This document shows, in pieces, positions 7,237 through 14,613 of a stretch of DNA of 64,000 nt; position 1 is the first letter of the stretch, and every line of letters starts with the position of its first letter. The stretch is from contig NZ_JTHE03000091.1 in assembly GCF_000817775.3 (NCBI RefSeq), positions 62,001 to 126,000 on the forward strand, given 5' to 3'. Both the position numbers and the translations under genes were made by a program. The notes under the pieces were generated by a model, which ran no database searches, was not told where the DNA came from, and saw only the letters and a program-made list of their open reading frames with translations. Source of the DNA: Lyngbya confervoides BDU141951. GTDB taxonomy: Bacteria > Cyanobacteriota > Cyanobacteriia > Thermosynechococcales > Thermosynechococcaceae.

Positions 7237-9126
7237 ATGCGAATTTTATTGGTTGAAGACGATGCAATCCTGGTGGACTTTCTGCGCAAAAGCTTGACGG
7301 CCCAGCGCTACATTGTGGATACCGTCGCCGATGGCGAACGCGCCTGGGACTACCTGACTCAGATTGACTACGATCTGATTTTGCTCGATGTGCTGCTGCC
7401 AAAGCTGGATGGGGTGAGCCTCTGTCGACGGCTGCGAGCGCAGCAAAACGACACGCCCATTTTAATGCTGACCGCCCAGAACCACAGTCATGCCAAGGTT
7501 CGAGGCCTGGATGCTGGGGCTGATGATTACCTGGTTAAACCCTTTGAGATTGAGGAGTTAATGGCCAGGATTCGCGCTCTGCTGCGGCGTCAGGGAAGCG
7601 ATGCATCCCCCATTTTGAGGTGTGGATCCTTGGTGATTGACCCCGCCGATTGTAGTGCCAGCTACGGGGGCTTACCGCTGGCCCTATCCTCGAAGGAATA
7701 TGGACTGCTTCAGCTGTTTCTCCACCATCCCCAGCATGTCTTTAGTATTGAGGAAATCCTGGAGAGTCTATGGTCGGCAGAGGACTATCCGGCGGAGGCG
7801 ACTGTGCGATCGCATATTCGGCGCTTGCGCCAGAAGCTGTGTGATGCCGGAGCGCCCTCGGATTTTGTGGCGAATCTCCACGGTCGCGGCTATTTTCTCA
7901 AGGCCGATCTCCCAACTCAGCAGGCCCTATCCCAGGGTTGTATGATTGACGAGCAGCAGCTCGGTCCTGGGAATGACGCCCAATCTCTCCAAAAGCAGTA
8001 TCAGATCTTCCTGGAAGAAACCTGGCAGCAATTTCAGCCCCAGGCCCTAGACTATTGGAAAGCTCTAGACCAGGAGACCCAAGCCCTGCTTCATCCCACT
8101 GGCTCATCCCCAGACAGGGAATCCAAAGAGGGAGCCTCCATCAACCTGGAAACGGCCCAGCTGTTGGCGCATCGGCTAGCTGGCACCCTGGGGCTATTTC
8201 ATCAAACAGCGGCCATGGAAGCTGCCCAATTCCTAGAATCTTGCTTTGGTCAATGGGACGCCCCGCAGGGCCAGGCCAGACCGTCGCCGCTCCAGCTTCA
8301 GCAGGCCCTAGGAACAATCCGCCAGGCCTTAGATTGTCTAGATCTCTCCTTGTCCTCCCATCCTGATTCCCAGCCGCTATTTTGGATTGTGGATCAATCC
8401 CCCCAGTTGACCCAGGCCCTGCAATCGGCAGCCCAAACCTTGCCGGTGCAACTGGCGATCGCCCCGCCCACCCTGGACCTTGGCCTTCCCCATCCCGTGG
8501 CGATTCTGCTGCCCCTGTCTTCCCCAATTGCCGCAGAAAGGACAATCGCCACTCTGCAGCAGCGATTTGATCAAGCCCTTGCTCCCCCCCTGCTCATTGG
8601 TCTAAGTGAATGCCTAACCTTTGAAGATCGTCTGCGCAGCGTGCGGTTAGGACTTCAATATGTCCTCGATCAACGACTGCCCCCTACAACCCTCTTGGAC
8701 ACCAGTCTTAAGCTCCTCCAGCCCCAAGCTCAGAAAATTCGAGCCCTCCTGGTGGATGATGATCCGCTCTGGTTACAGGCGATCACACGGCAGCTAGAAG
8801 CATTCAACTTTCAAGTGACTGCGCTGGATAATCCCCATCGACTCTGGCTGACTCTGGAGCAACATCAGCCCGACATCTTAATTCTGGATATTAAGATGCC
8901 GCAGGTGAATGGATTAGAGCTCTGTCAGACCCTGCGCAGTGACCCTCGCTGGCAGTCGTTGCCCATTATGTTTCTCTCAATTGTGGGCGACGAGAAAGTT
9001 CATCAGGATGCCTTTGCCGCTGGAGCTGATGATGTCCTATGTAAACCAATGCCGGGCAAAATGCTTGCCCAGCGCATCTTGCAGCGGCTCTCTCGCCATC
9101 AGTCCTATCTTCGTCAGTCGGCTTAG
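7237..9126 (+). CDS. rcaC: RcaC-type multidomain response regulator (REC-wHTH-HPt-REC)
   Basis: 629 residues. Order: receiver 1-120 with Asp51 (LILLDVLLPKLDG) and Lys101; OmpR/PhoB winged helix about 125-225 (ALSSKEYGLLQLFLHHP, RSHIRRLRQKL, LHGRGYFL); HPt domain about 255-375 with His312 in AHRLAGTLGLF; a segment at 380-495 that looks like a decayed receiver; and a C-terminal receiver 500-620 with Asp551 (LILDIKMPQVNG). This is the layout of Fremyella RcaC, which binds L boxes and controls red/green-light genes in type 3 chromatic acclimation. Perfect L boxes occur before pcyA and cpcB just downstream, which strongly supports the call. Phosphate is expected to come from RcaE through RcaF. Confidence 0.9.
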   Translation: MRILLVEDDAILVDFLRKSLTAQRYIVDTVADGERAWDYLTQIDYDLILLDVLLPKLDGVSLCRRLRAQQNDTPILMLTAQNHSHAKVRGLDAGADDYLVKPFEIEELMARIRALLRRQGSDASPILRCGSLVIDPADCSASYGGLPLALSSKEYGLLQLFLHHPQHVFSIEEILESLWSAEDYPAEATVRSHIRRLRQKLCDAGAPSDFVANLHGRGYFLKADLPTQQALSQGCMIDEQQLGPGNDAQSLQKQYQIFLEETWQQFQPQALDYWKALDQETQALLHPTGSSPDRESKEGASINLETAQLLAHRLAGTLGLFHQTAAMEAAQFLESCFGQWDAPQGQARPSPLQLQQALGTIRQALDCLDLSLSSHPDSQPLFWIVDQSPQLTQALQSAAQTLPVQLAIAPPTLDLGLPHPVAILLPLSSPIAAERTIATLQQRFDQALAPPLLIGLSECLTFEDRLRSVRLGLQYVLDQRLPPTTLLDTSLKLLQPQAQKIRALLVDDDPLWLQAITRQLEAFNFQVTALDNPHRLWLTLEQHQPDILILDIKMPQVNGLELCQTLRSDPRWQSLPIMFLSIVGDEKVHQDAFAAGADDVLCKPMPGKMLAQRILQRLSRHQSYLRQSA

Positions 9127-9178
9127 GATCGACTTAACGTTGCCCAGGAGCGCATCGCTCGTATCCTGTAACAGCAGC

Positions 9179-9196
9179 TTGCACAAGTTTTGCACA
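9179..9196 (+). promoter_or_regulatory. L box upstream of pcyA (RcaC-binding site)
   Basis: TTGCACAAGTTTTGCACA is an exact match to TTGCACA-N4-TTGCACA, the direct repeat bound by RcaC in Fremyella. It lies 100 bp upstream of the pcyA start and 52 bp after the rcaC stop. Activation of pcyA in red light is the expected effect. Confidence 0.85.
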
Positions 9197-9296
9197 GATC
9201 CTCCGGCACAATAGCGATTAAACACCTTAGCGATCTAACACCTTCAAAACAGCCCCGATCCCTGCGGTTTGGGCCGGGGAGTACACCTTATAAACC

Positions 9297-10046
9297 ATGG
9301 CTACCTCTTTCCAACCCTCCATTCAGAGTCGTCAACATCCCCTCATTCAACGGCTCGCAAGTTTAATTCAGGCGACCTGGAGCGAGATGCTGCAATTGAG
9401 CCCCTATCCAGCCCCTAGCGACTTGGGTTACATCGAAGGGCGGCTAGAGGATGAAGCCTTGTTTATTGAAAACTTTTGTTACCAGACCCCACAGTTTCGG
9501 AAGCTGCATCTGGAGCTGGCCAAAGTGGGCAATCACCTGGATATTCTTCACTGCGTTATGTTTCCCTATCCGCAATATGCGTTGCCGATGTTTGGCACAG
9601 ACATTGTTTGCGGGCGCGGCACCATTAGCGCTGCGATTGTTGACCTTTCCCCAATGGACCCCGACCGCCGATTGCCGGTAGGCTATCGCCACCAACTGTC
9701 AACCTTGGCCAAACTCACATTTCAAGATGTGCGAGCCCTACCGAACTGGGGTGATATTTTTTCTGACTATTGCCTTTTTGTTAAGCCCGCCCATCCCGAT
9801 GAGGAGACGGCTTTCCTGCAGCGGGTTGGGGACTATCTCCATATTCACTGCCAGCAGGCGACGGCGAGCTTGCCCGAAACCTCCGCTGCCGCTATTCAAG
9901 AGATTGAGGCGCAGCAGCGATATTACTGCGCGCAGCAGCAGAAAAACGATAAGACGCGTCGAGTGCTGGAGAAGGCCTTTGGTCCAGAATGGACGGAACG
10001 ATATATGTCCACCATGCTCTTTGACTGCGTGGGGGGGATCGCCTAA
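9297..10046 (+). CDS. pcyA: Phycocyanobilin:ferredoxin oxidoreductase
   Basis: 249 residues, normal length for PcyA. It reduces biliverdin IXalpha by four electrons from ferredoxin to phycocyanobilin, the chromophore of phycocyanin and of cyanobacterial phytochromes. The catalytic set is present with a constant offset of three from the Synechocystis numbering: Glu73 (Glu76), His85 in DILHCVMFPYP (His88) and Asp102 in FGTDIVCG (Asp105). The C-terminal LFDCVGG ending is typical. Position between rcaC and the phycocyanin operon, with an L box upstream, suggests that chromophore and apoprotein supply are switched together by light colour. Confidence 0.97.
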   Translation: MATSFQPSIQSRQHPLIQRLASLIQATWSEMLQLSPYPAPSDLGYIEGRLEDEALFIENFCYQTPQFRKLHLELAKVGNHLDILHCVMFPYPQYALPMFGTDIVCGRGTISAAIVDLSPMDPDRRLPVGYRHQLSTLAKLTFQDVRALPNWGDIFSDYCLFVKPAHPDEETAFLQRVGDYLHIHCQQATASLPETSAAAIQEIEAQQRYYCAQQQKNDKTRRVLEKAFGPEWTERYMSTMLFDCVGGIA

Positions 10047-10235
10047 AATCTCTGTCCGGCATCGGTCCCCGCATGGGTCACCCGTTAAAGTCCTGTTTGA
10101 TGCACGGGATTGACCAGGTGGACTCATTCTGGGTTCATTCAGTCTGAATACCGGTTCTTAGATCTTGGACTCTGTGTCGCCTGCGGAAAGCCAGGTCGGG
10201 CTGTTTTGGGTGTGTCTCATGCAGCCAGAGGCCTT

Positions 10236-10306
10236 GCTCGGTCAGCCATGCCCTGGCATGGTCGCCCTAGGGCGTGGCTGGGGCTGAAAACATCACGTGA
10301 CCGAGC
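10236..10306. other. Nested inverted repeats (structured element) between pcyA and cpcB
   Basis: GCTCGGTCA at 10236-10244 pairs exactly with TGACCGAGC at 10298-10306. Inside lie the near-palindrome CCATGCCCTGGCATGG and the palindrome CGCCCTAGGGCG, so the transcript could form a closed, branched fold. It may be the pcyA terminator region, although no T-run follows, or a small RNA or protein-binding element. It is 190 bp after pcyA and 70 bp before the second L box. Confidence 0.45.
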
Positions 10307-10376
10307 TTGGAAGCATGCCCCTAAGCCAGGGCTGCTTTGCATTTATTTACAAAAGTAGGCAAAAGTAAGATTTCTC

Positions 10377-10394
10377 TTGCACAAGAATTGCACA
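10377..10394 (+). promoter_or_regulatory. L box upstream of the cpc operon (RcaC-binding site)
   Basis: TTGCACAAGAATTGCACA matches TTGCACA-N4-TTGCACA with no mismatch. It lies 307 bp upstream of the cpcB start codon, leaving room for a promoter and a long 5' leader as in other cpc operons. A short direct repeat (AAAAGTAGGC/AAAAGTAAGA) precedes it. The expected role is RcaC-dependent induction of this phycocyanin in red light. Confidence 0.85.
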
Positions 10395-10701
10395 TTTTCC
10401 TTGCTTAAATGAAGTTGGTTCAAAAACCTGCTGAGCCCTGAGCTCAAAGAAGACAGGGTGCAGTCTTACTGCTCTGACAGACTGGGTTCAAGAATTTTAC
10501 CATTCTTCCGGCGAGATTGGCGGTTTTAGCCTGCTCGTCTCCCTCGGAGGTAGGGGTCGACCGGTGCTGAACTGCATTTTATGTAGTTCAGCTCTCCTGA
10601 ATAGCGGCTTATGGCATCGGTCGAGTCCAGAGCAGCATGAAAGTGGCACATGCTTCAGCAGGGGATTGAACAGCTCTTATTTAGCCTAGGAGAATTTCTG
10701 A
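10395..10701 (+). promoter_or_regulatory. cpc promoter and 5' leader region
   Basis: About 300 bp without a gene between the L box and cpcB. It should hold the core promoter and an untranslated leader; I could not choose a -10 with confidence. The ribosome-binding site is AGGAGA at 10688-10693 (CCTAGGAGAATTTCTGAATG). The 82-codon frame at 10110-10358, farther upstream, is not convincing. Confidence 0.5.
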
Positions 10702-11220
10702 ATGCTAGACGCTTTTGCTAAGGTTGTTGCCCAGGCCGATGCCCGGGGTGAATATGTCAGCGGGTCACAAATTGACGCCCTCAGCGCCATGGTTGCCGAT
10801 GGGAACAAGCGCTTGGATACCGTTAACCGCATCACTAGCAACTCTTCTACGATTGTTGCTGATGCAGCGCGTGCGCTGTTTGCCGAGCAGCCCCAGTTGA
10901 TTGCCCCCGGTGGAAATGCCTACACAAACCGCCGCATGGCCGCCTGTCTGCGGGATATGGAAATTATCCTGCGCTATGTAACCTACGCAATTTTCACCGG
11001 AGATGCGAGCGTGTTGGACGACCGCTGCCTGAACGGTCTACGCGAGACTTACCTGGCTCTCGGGACGCCCGGTAGCTCTGTGGCAAACGGGGTGCAAAAG
11101 ATGAAGGATGCTGCGATCGCGATCGCCAATGATCCTAACGGTGTGACCCGAGGAGACTGCAGCTCACTAATGGCTGAGGTTGCAGGCTACTTTGATCGCG
11201 CCGCTCAGGCGGTTGCCTAG
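10702..11220 (+). CDS. cpcB: C-phycocyanin beta subunit
   Basis: 172 residues, the standard CpcB length. Chromophore-binding Cys82 ([10 protein letters not shown]) and Cys153 (RGDCSSL) are both present, as is Asn72 in GGNAYTN, the site of gamma-N-methylation in the family. [10 protein letters not shown] and [25 protein letters not shown] are hallmark CpcB stretches; the sequence is clearly CpcB, not PecB or CpeB. It pairs with CpcA in the rods of the phycobilisome on the thylakoid surface. With two linkers and cpcD downstream and no cpcE/cpcF lyase genes, the operon has the same order as the red-light-induced cpc2 operon of Fremyella (cpcB2A2H2I2D2). Confidence 0.97.
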   Translation: MLDAFAKVVAQADARGEYVSGSQIDALSAMVADGNKRLDTVNRITSNSSTIVADAARALFAEQPQLIAPGGNAYTNRRMAACLRDMEIILRYVTYAIFTGDASVLDDRCLNGLRETYLALGTPGSSVANGVQKMKDAAIAIANDPNGVTRGDCSSLMAEVAGYFDRAAQAVA

Positions 11221-11302
11221 ATCCTAAACTCAGCAATCTTGCTGATCCTGCTGCCCCTTTGGCAGCATCAATCCTTTGAATGATTTTCACGAGAGTACAT
11301 CT

Positions 11303-11791
11303 ATGAAAACCCCTTTAACTGAAGCCGTAGCTGCGGCAGATTCCCAAGGCCGTTTCTTGAGCACCACTGAACAGCAGGTTGCCTTTGGTCGTTTTCGTCA
11401 GGCTGCTTCGGGTCTGGAAGCGGCAAAGGCCCTCTCTAGCAAGGCCAATTCCTTGGCAGAGGGTGCAGCCAACGCAGTTTACCAGAAGTTCCCCTTTACC
11501 ACACAGATGTCCGGGTCAAACTATGCCTCTACCCCGGAAGGCAAAGCTAAGTGTGTGCGGGACATTGGTTACTACCTGCGGATGGTGACCTACTGTCTGA
11601 TTGTGGGTGGCACTGGTCCCATGGACGACTATCTCATCTCAGGTCTAGCCGAGATCAATAGCACCTTTGAGCTCTCTCCTAGCTGGTACGTGGAAGCCCT
11701 GAAGCATATCAAGGCAAACCATGGCCTCTCCGGTGATGCAGCGGTGGAAGCCAATGCCTACATTGACTATGCCATTAATGCGCTGAGCTAA
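11303..11791 (+). CDS. cpcA: C-phycocyanin alpha subunit
   Basis: 162 residues from the ATG at 11303 ([20 protein letters not shown]), the universal CpcA beginning; the frame's upstream extension to 11276 is not part of it. Cys83 in [13 protein letters not shown] (Cys84 in usual numbering) binds phycocyanobilin through the CpcE/CpcF lyase, whose genes are not in this window. [21 protein letters not shown] is the usual C-terminal region. It lies 82 bp after cpcB and is followed by a strong hairpin that probably sets the subunit-to-linker ratio. Confidence 0.97.
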   Translation: MKTPLTEAVAAADSQGRFLSTTEQQVAFGRFRQAASGLEAAKALSSKANSLAEGAANAVYQKFPFTTQMSGSNYASTPEGKAKCVRDIGYYLRMVTYCLIVGGTGPMDDYLISGLAEINSTFELSPSWYVEALKHIKANHGLSGDAAVEANAYIDYAINALS

Positions 11792-11803
11792 CTGCTTCCT
11801 TGA

Positions 11804-11865
11804 GCCAGATATGTTTCTCGCTGCGACCAAAGCGTTGCGGAGGTGGGAAATATGTCTGGCTTTTT
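11804..11865 (+). terminator. Intercistronic attenuator hairpin between cpcA and the linker genes
   Basis: GCCAGATATGTTTC at 11804-11817 pairs with GAAATATGTCTGGC at 11847-11860, a 14-bp stem with two G-U pairs, followed directly by TTTTT (11861-11865). This is a rho-independent-like structure placed inside the operon. A partial stop here would give many cpcBA transcripts and few reaching the linkers, matching the need for more subunits than linkers. Confidence 0.75.
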
Positions 11866-11892
11866 AGTTAGATCGATGTTTAGGAGAATCCT

Positions 11893-12711
11893 ATGACCAG
11901 TCTTGCCTCAGCTATGCAGCTTGGTTTTGAAGCTGTTAATAATTGCGATCCCGTTGAGCTGCGATCCCACGGTAGTGAGGAGGATGTTCGGCGGGTGATT
12001 TGGGCCGCCTATCGTCAGGTGTTTGGAAATGACCACATTTTAGAAGCGGAGCGGCTTTCGAGTGCGGAGTCTCTTCTGAAGCAGGGCGTGATCAACGTCC
12101 GGGAGTTTGTCCGGGCCCTCGGTCAGTCCGAGCTGTATCGCCAGAAGTTTTTTTATCCCAATCCCCAGGTGCGATTTATTGAGTTAAATTTCAAGCACTT
12201 TTTAGGGCGGGCTCCCTACGATGAGGCTGAAATCACGGAGCATGTGAATCTCTACACCCAGCAGGGACTTGAAGCGGAAATCAATTCGTATTTGGACTCC
12301 TCAGAGTATCTGAGTCAGTTCGGCGATGCTATTGTGCCCTACTGCCGCGGATTTAGCACCCAGCGGTCCCAGAAAACCGTCGGGTTTAATCGGATGTTTC
12401 AGCTGTATCGGGGTGCTGCCAGCAGCGATCGCGCCCGTGGTGGCGCCCAGGGGGCTACCTTAACCCGTGAGCTCGCGCTGAACCTTGCTAATCCTATTCA
12501 AACGCCGGGATTTGGTCGGAAATTAGCTGGTACAGCCCAAGGCGATCGTAACCAGCGGTTTAAAATTCGCGTTATGCAAGCTGCCAGCAATCGCACTCCG
12601 CAAATTCGGCGCGGCATGAGCGAATATACCGTTGCCTACGAACAGCTTTCGGCAGCGCTTCAGCGCTTTAACCAGCAGGGTAAAAAAGTCATTGACATCG
12701 CCCCTGCATAA
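11893..12711 (+). CDS. cpcC: Phycobilisome rod linker polypeptide, first copy (CpcH2-like)
   Basis: 272 residues. A PBS-linker domain covers about 15-150 ([58 protein letters not shown], and [11 protein letters not shown] just after). A C-terminal CpcD-like domain covers about 218-272 ([20 protein letters not shown]). It joins phycocyanin hexamers in the rod and tunes their absorption. Ribosome-binding site TAGGAGAA lies 7 bp before the ATG. By operon position it matches CpcH2 of the Fremyella inducible phycocyanin operon. It is a diverged paralogue of the next gene. Confidence 0.93.
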   Translation: MTSLASAMQLGFEAVNNCDPVELRSHGSEEDVRRVIWAAYRQVFGNDHILEAERLSSAESLLKQGVINVREFVRALGQSELYRQKFFYPNPQVRFIELNFKHFLGRAPYDEAEITEHVNLYTQQGLEAEINSYLDSSEYLSQFGDAIVPYCRGFSTQRSQKTVGFNRMFQLYRGAASSDRARGGAQGATLTRELALNLANPIQTPGFGRKLAGTAQGDRNQRFKIRVMQAASNRTPQIRRGMSEYTVAYEQLSAALQRFNQQGKKVIDIAPA

Positions 12712-12758
12712 CCCAATTCCCGACTGATATCGTTACTTTAAATCAGGAGATTCACTCA

Positions 12759-13625
12759 GTGGCAATTACTACAGCAGCAACTCGACTGGGGACTGAACCC
12801 TACAGCGAGAGCTCCCCGATAGAGCTTCGCTCGAACTGGAGTTCTGAGGACGCGCAACAGGTCATTCGGGCGGTTTATCGCCAGGTTCTGGGGAATGATT
12901 ATCTCATGGCCTCAGAGCGTCTGGTGAGCCTGGAATCTCTGCTATGCCAAGGAAGCCTTTCGGTGCGCGAGTTCGTCCGGGCTGTTGCGAAATCTGATTT
13001 ATACAAGAATAAATTTCTGTTTCCCCATTTTCAAACTCGTGTTATTGAACTCAACTTTAAGCATCTCCTCGGTCGTGCCCCCTACGATGAGGCAGAGGTG
13101 ATTGAGCATCTAGATCGCTATCAAAATGAGGGCTATGAAGCCGACATTGATTCCTACATCGACTCAGAGGAATATAATCTAAACTTTGGGGATAATATTG
13201 TTCCCTATTATCGGGGGTTTAGTACGCAAACCAGTCAAAAAATCGCTGGTTTCCCCAATATGTTCCAGCTATATCGTGGATATGCCACGAGCGATCGCGC
13301 TCAGATTGGTCAGAAAAGCTCCCGCCTGGCGCGAGACTTGGCGGGCAATCGCGTTTCTGCAGTAATCGGCATGGCTGGGAATAATGACGGCTGGGCCTAT
13401 CAAGAATCCCTGAAGGGGACCACGCCAGGGAAGGCCTTTGCTCGGTCCACCTCAGATGATCCAGGTCGCCTGTATCGCATTGAGGTGGCCTGTATGAATC
13501 TCCCGCGCTATCCCAAGGTGCGTCGGATTAATCGGGCCTTTATTGTTCCCTATTCTGAGTTAAGCAGCACCCTACAGCGGGTTCAGAAGATGGGGGGAAA
13601 AGTCGCTAGCATTACTCAGGCCTAG
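12759..13625 (+). CDS. cpcC: Phycobilisome rod linker polypeptide, second copy (CpcC/CpcI2-like)
   Basis: 288 residues from GTG at 12759, preceded by [32 protein letters not shown] is the standard start of the 30-33 kDa CpcC linker. The PBS-linker domain follows ([61 protein letters not shown]), then a CpcD-like domain at about 235-288 ([21 protein letters not shown]). It attaches outer phycocyanin discs to the rod. It is closer to the widespread CpcC type than its upstream neighbour, so the pair probably places successive hexamers. Confidence 0.94.
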   Translation: MAITTAATRLGTEPYSESSPIELRSNWSSEDAQQVIRAVYRQVLGNDYLMASERLVSLESLLCQGSLSVREFVRAVAKSDLYKNKFLFPHFQTRVIELNFKHLLGRAPYDEAEVIEHLDRYQNEGYEADIDSYIDSEEYNLNFGDNIVPYYRGFSTQTSQKIAGFPNMFQLYRGYATSDRAQIGQKSSRLARDLAGNRVSAVIGMAGNNDGWAYQESLKGTTPGKAFARSTSDDPGRLYRIEVACMNLPRYPKVRRINRAFIVPYSELSSTLQRVQKMGGKVASITQA

Positions 13626-13670
13626 GTTTCTATTGTTCTGGTTCTAAACGTAAATCTCTAAGGAGGTGCC

Positions 13671-13952
13671 ATGCTGTCTCCAGCAGCTTTTTATCGAGGA
13701 TCGAGTACAACCGTCGGCAATCGCATGTACGTCTATGAAGTCAGTGGCTTAGGGAATTACGATCCTTCCCAGGTTCAGGGCTACTCCATTCGCGAGAGTG
13801 GGACGTGCTATGTTCAGGTTCCCTATTCTCAGATGAATCAGACCATGCGACGGCTACAGAAACTCGGGGGCAAAATTGTTTCTATTCAGCCCCTTGAGTC
13901 GTTTCAGCCCTCTCAGGCAGGTTCGGGCAAGACAGAGGAAGTCCAAGCCTAG
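13671..13952 (+). CDS. cpcD: Phycobilisome rod-capping linker CpcD
   Basis: 93 residues with a perfect Shine-Dalgarno (AAGGAGGTG) before the ATG. The CpcD fold spans residues about 18-70 (RMYVYEVSGLGNYDP, then CYVQVPYSQMNQTMRRLQKLGGKIVSI). The domain matches the C-termini of the two upstream linkers. CpcD caps the distal end of rods and limits their length. The C-terminal 20 residues are a Ser/Gln/Glu-rich tail. A terminator hairpin follows, so cpcD closes the operon. Confidence 0.94.
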   Translation: MLSPAAFYRGSSTTVGNRMYVYEVSGLGNYDPSQVQGYSIRESGTCYVQVPYSQMNQTMRRLQKLGGKIVSIQPLESFQPSQAGSGKTEEVQA

Positions 13953-14057
13953 AATCCCTGAGATAATGCGGCTCAAGGGTAAAATCCCCGTGGTTCTGCC
14001 GTGACCTAAATGGGTGTGGCAGCCCTCGACCTGTCCGAGGGTCGAACAGGAAAGTTT

Positions 14058-14105
14058 CAAGAGGCTGGATTGCCCTGGGTGGAATTCAGCCTCTTGTTTT
14101 TTTTT
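14058..14105 (+). terminator. Rho-independent terminator of the cpc operon
   Basis: CAAGAGGCTG (14058-14067) pairs perfectly with CAGCCTCTTG (14087-14096), and nine T follow. A smaller hairpin (CCCTCG/CGAGGG near 14022-14041) lies just before it. Confidence 0.9.
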
Positions 14106-14121
14106 CTAACCCCTGGAGGCC

Positions 14122-14610
14122 GTGTTGTCTGTTTTTGATCAGCCCGACGTCATTATCCATAGCCAGCGCCTTCTGCGTAGCTTTGAGCATTGGACCGGGC
14201 AATCTCTCCTGGATGGCCCGGTCCTGAACCACGACCCCCGTGATCAGGCAGAGGCGCTGTTTAAGGCCCCCTTTGCAGTGGTCTCCCACGGTACTCAGGC
14301 CGACCCCGTTTTTAACTACGGCAATCAAATGGCTCTGGACCTATGGGAATTTGACTGGGAAACCTTTACCCAATTGCCCTCTCGACGATCGGCTGAGGCG
14401 GTGGCCCAAGCTGAGCGCGATCGCCTGCTGGCTGAGGCTAGGCAAAAGGGATATATCCGCAACTACCAGGGCGTGCGGATATCCAGAACTGGCCAGCGTT
14501 TCTGGATTGAGCAGGTCATTCTTTGGGAGATTCTCGACGAAGGGGGGCAATACCGGGGACAGGCCGCCACCTTCAAAACCTGGAGGCCCGTTTCTCCCTC
14601 CTCCCTCTGA
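14122..14610 (+). CDS. MEKHLA domain-containing protein
   Basis: 162 residues from GTG at 14122, with GGAGG upstream. The whole protein fits the MEKHLA family: HSQRLLRSFEHWTGQSLL at the start, DPVFNYGNQMALDLWEFDWETFTQLPSR in the middle and YQGVRISRTGQRFWIEQVILWEILDE at the end. The domain is related to PAS folds and occurs alone in cyanobacteria and at the C-terminus of plant HD-ZIP III regulators; its ligand is not known. It starts only 17 bp past the cpc terminator, so some read-through expression is possible. Confidence 0.85.
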   Translation: MLSVFDQPDVIIHSQRLLRSFEHWTGQSLLDGPVLNHDPRDQAEALFKAPFAVVSHGTQADPVFNYGNQMALDLWEFDWETFTQLPSRRSAEAVAQAERDRLLAEARQKGYIRNYQGVRISRTGQRFWIEQVILWEILDEGGQYRGQAATFKTWRPVSPSSL

Positions 14611-14613
14611 GGG

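Noticed and set aside
10110-10358. 82-codon forward frame in the pcyA-cpcB gap
   Set aside because: It runs through the inverted-repeat element; Cys/Trp/Arg-rich translation with no recognisable motif.
10420-10520. Possible tRNA suggested by GGGTTCAAGAATTTTA
   Set aside because: No acceptor or anticodon stems can be formed around it.
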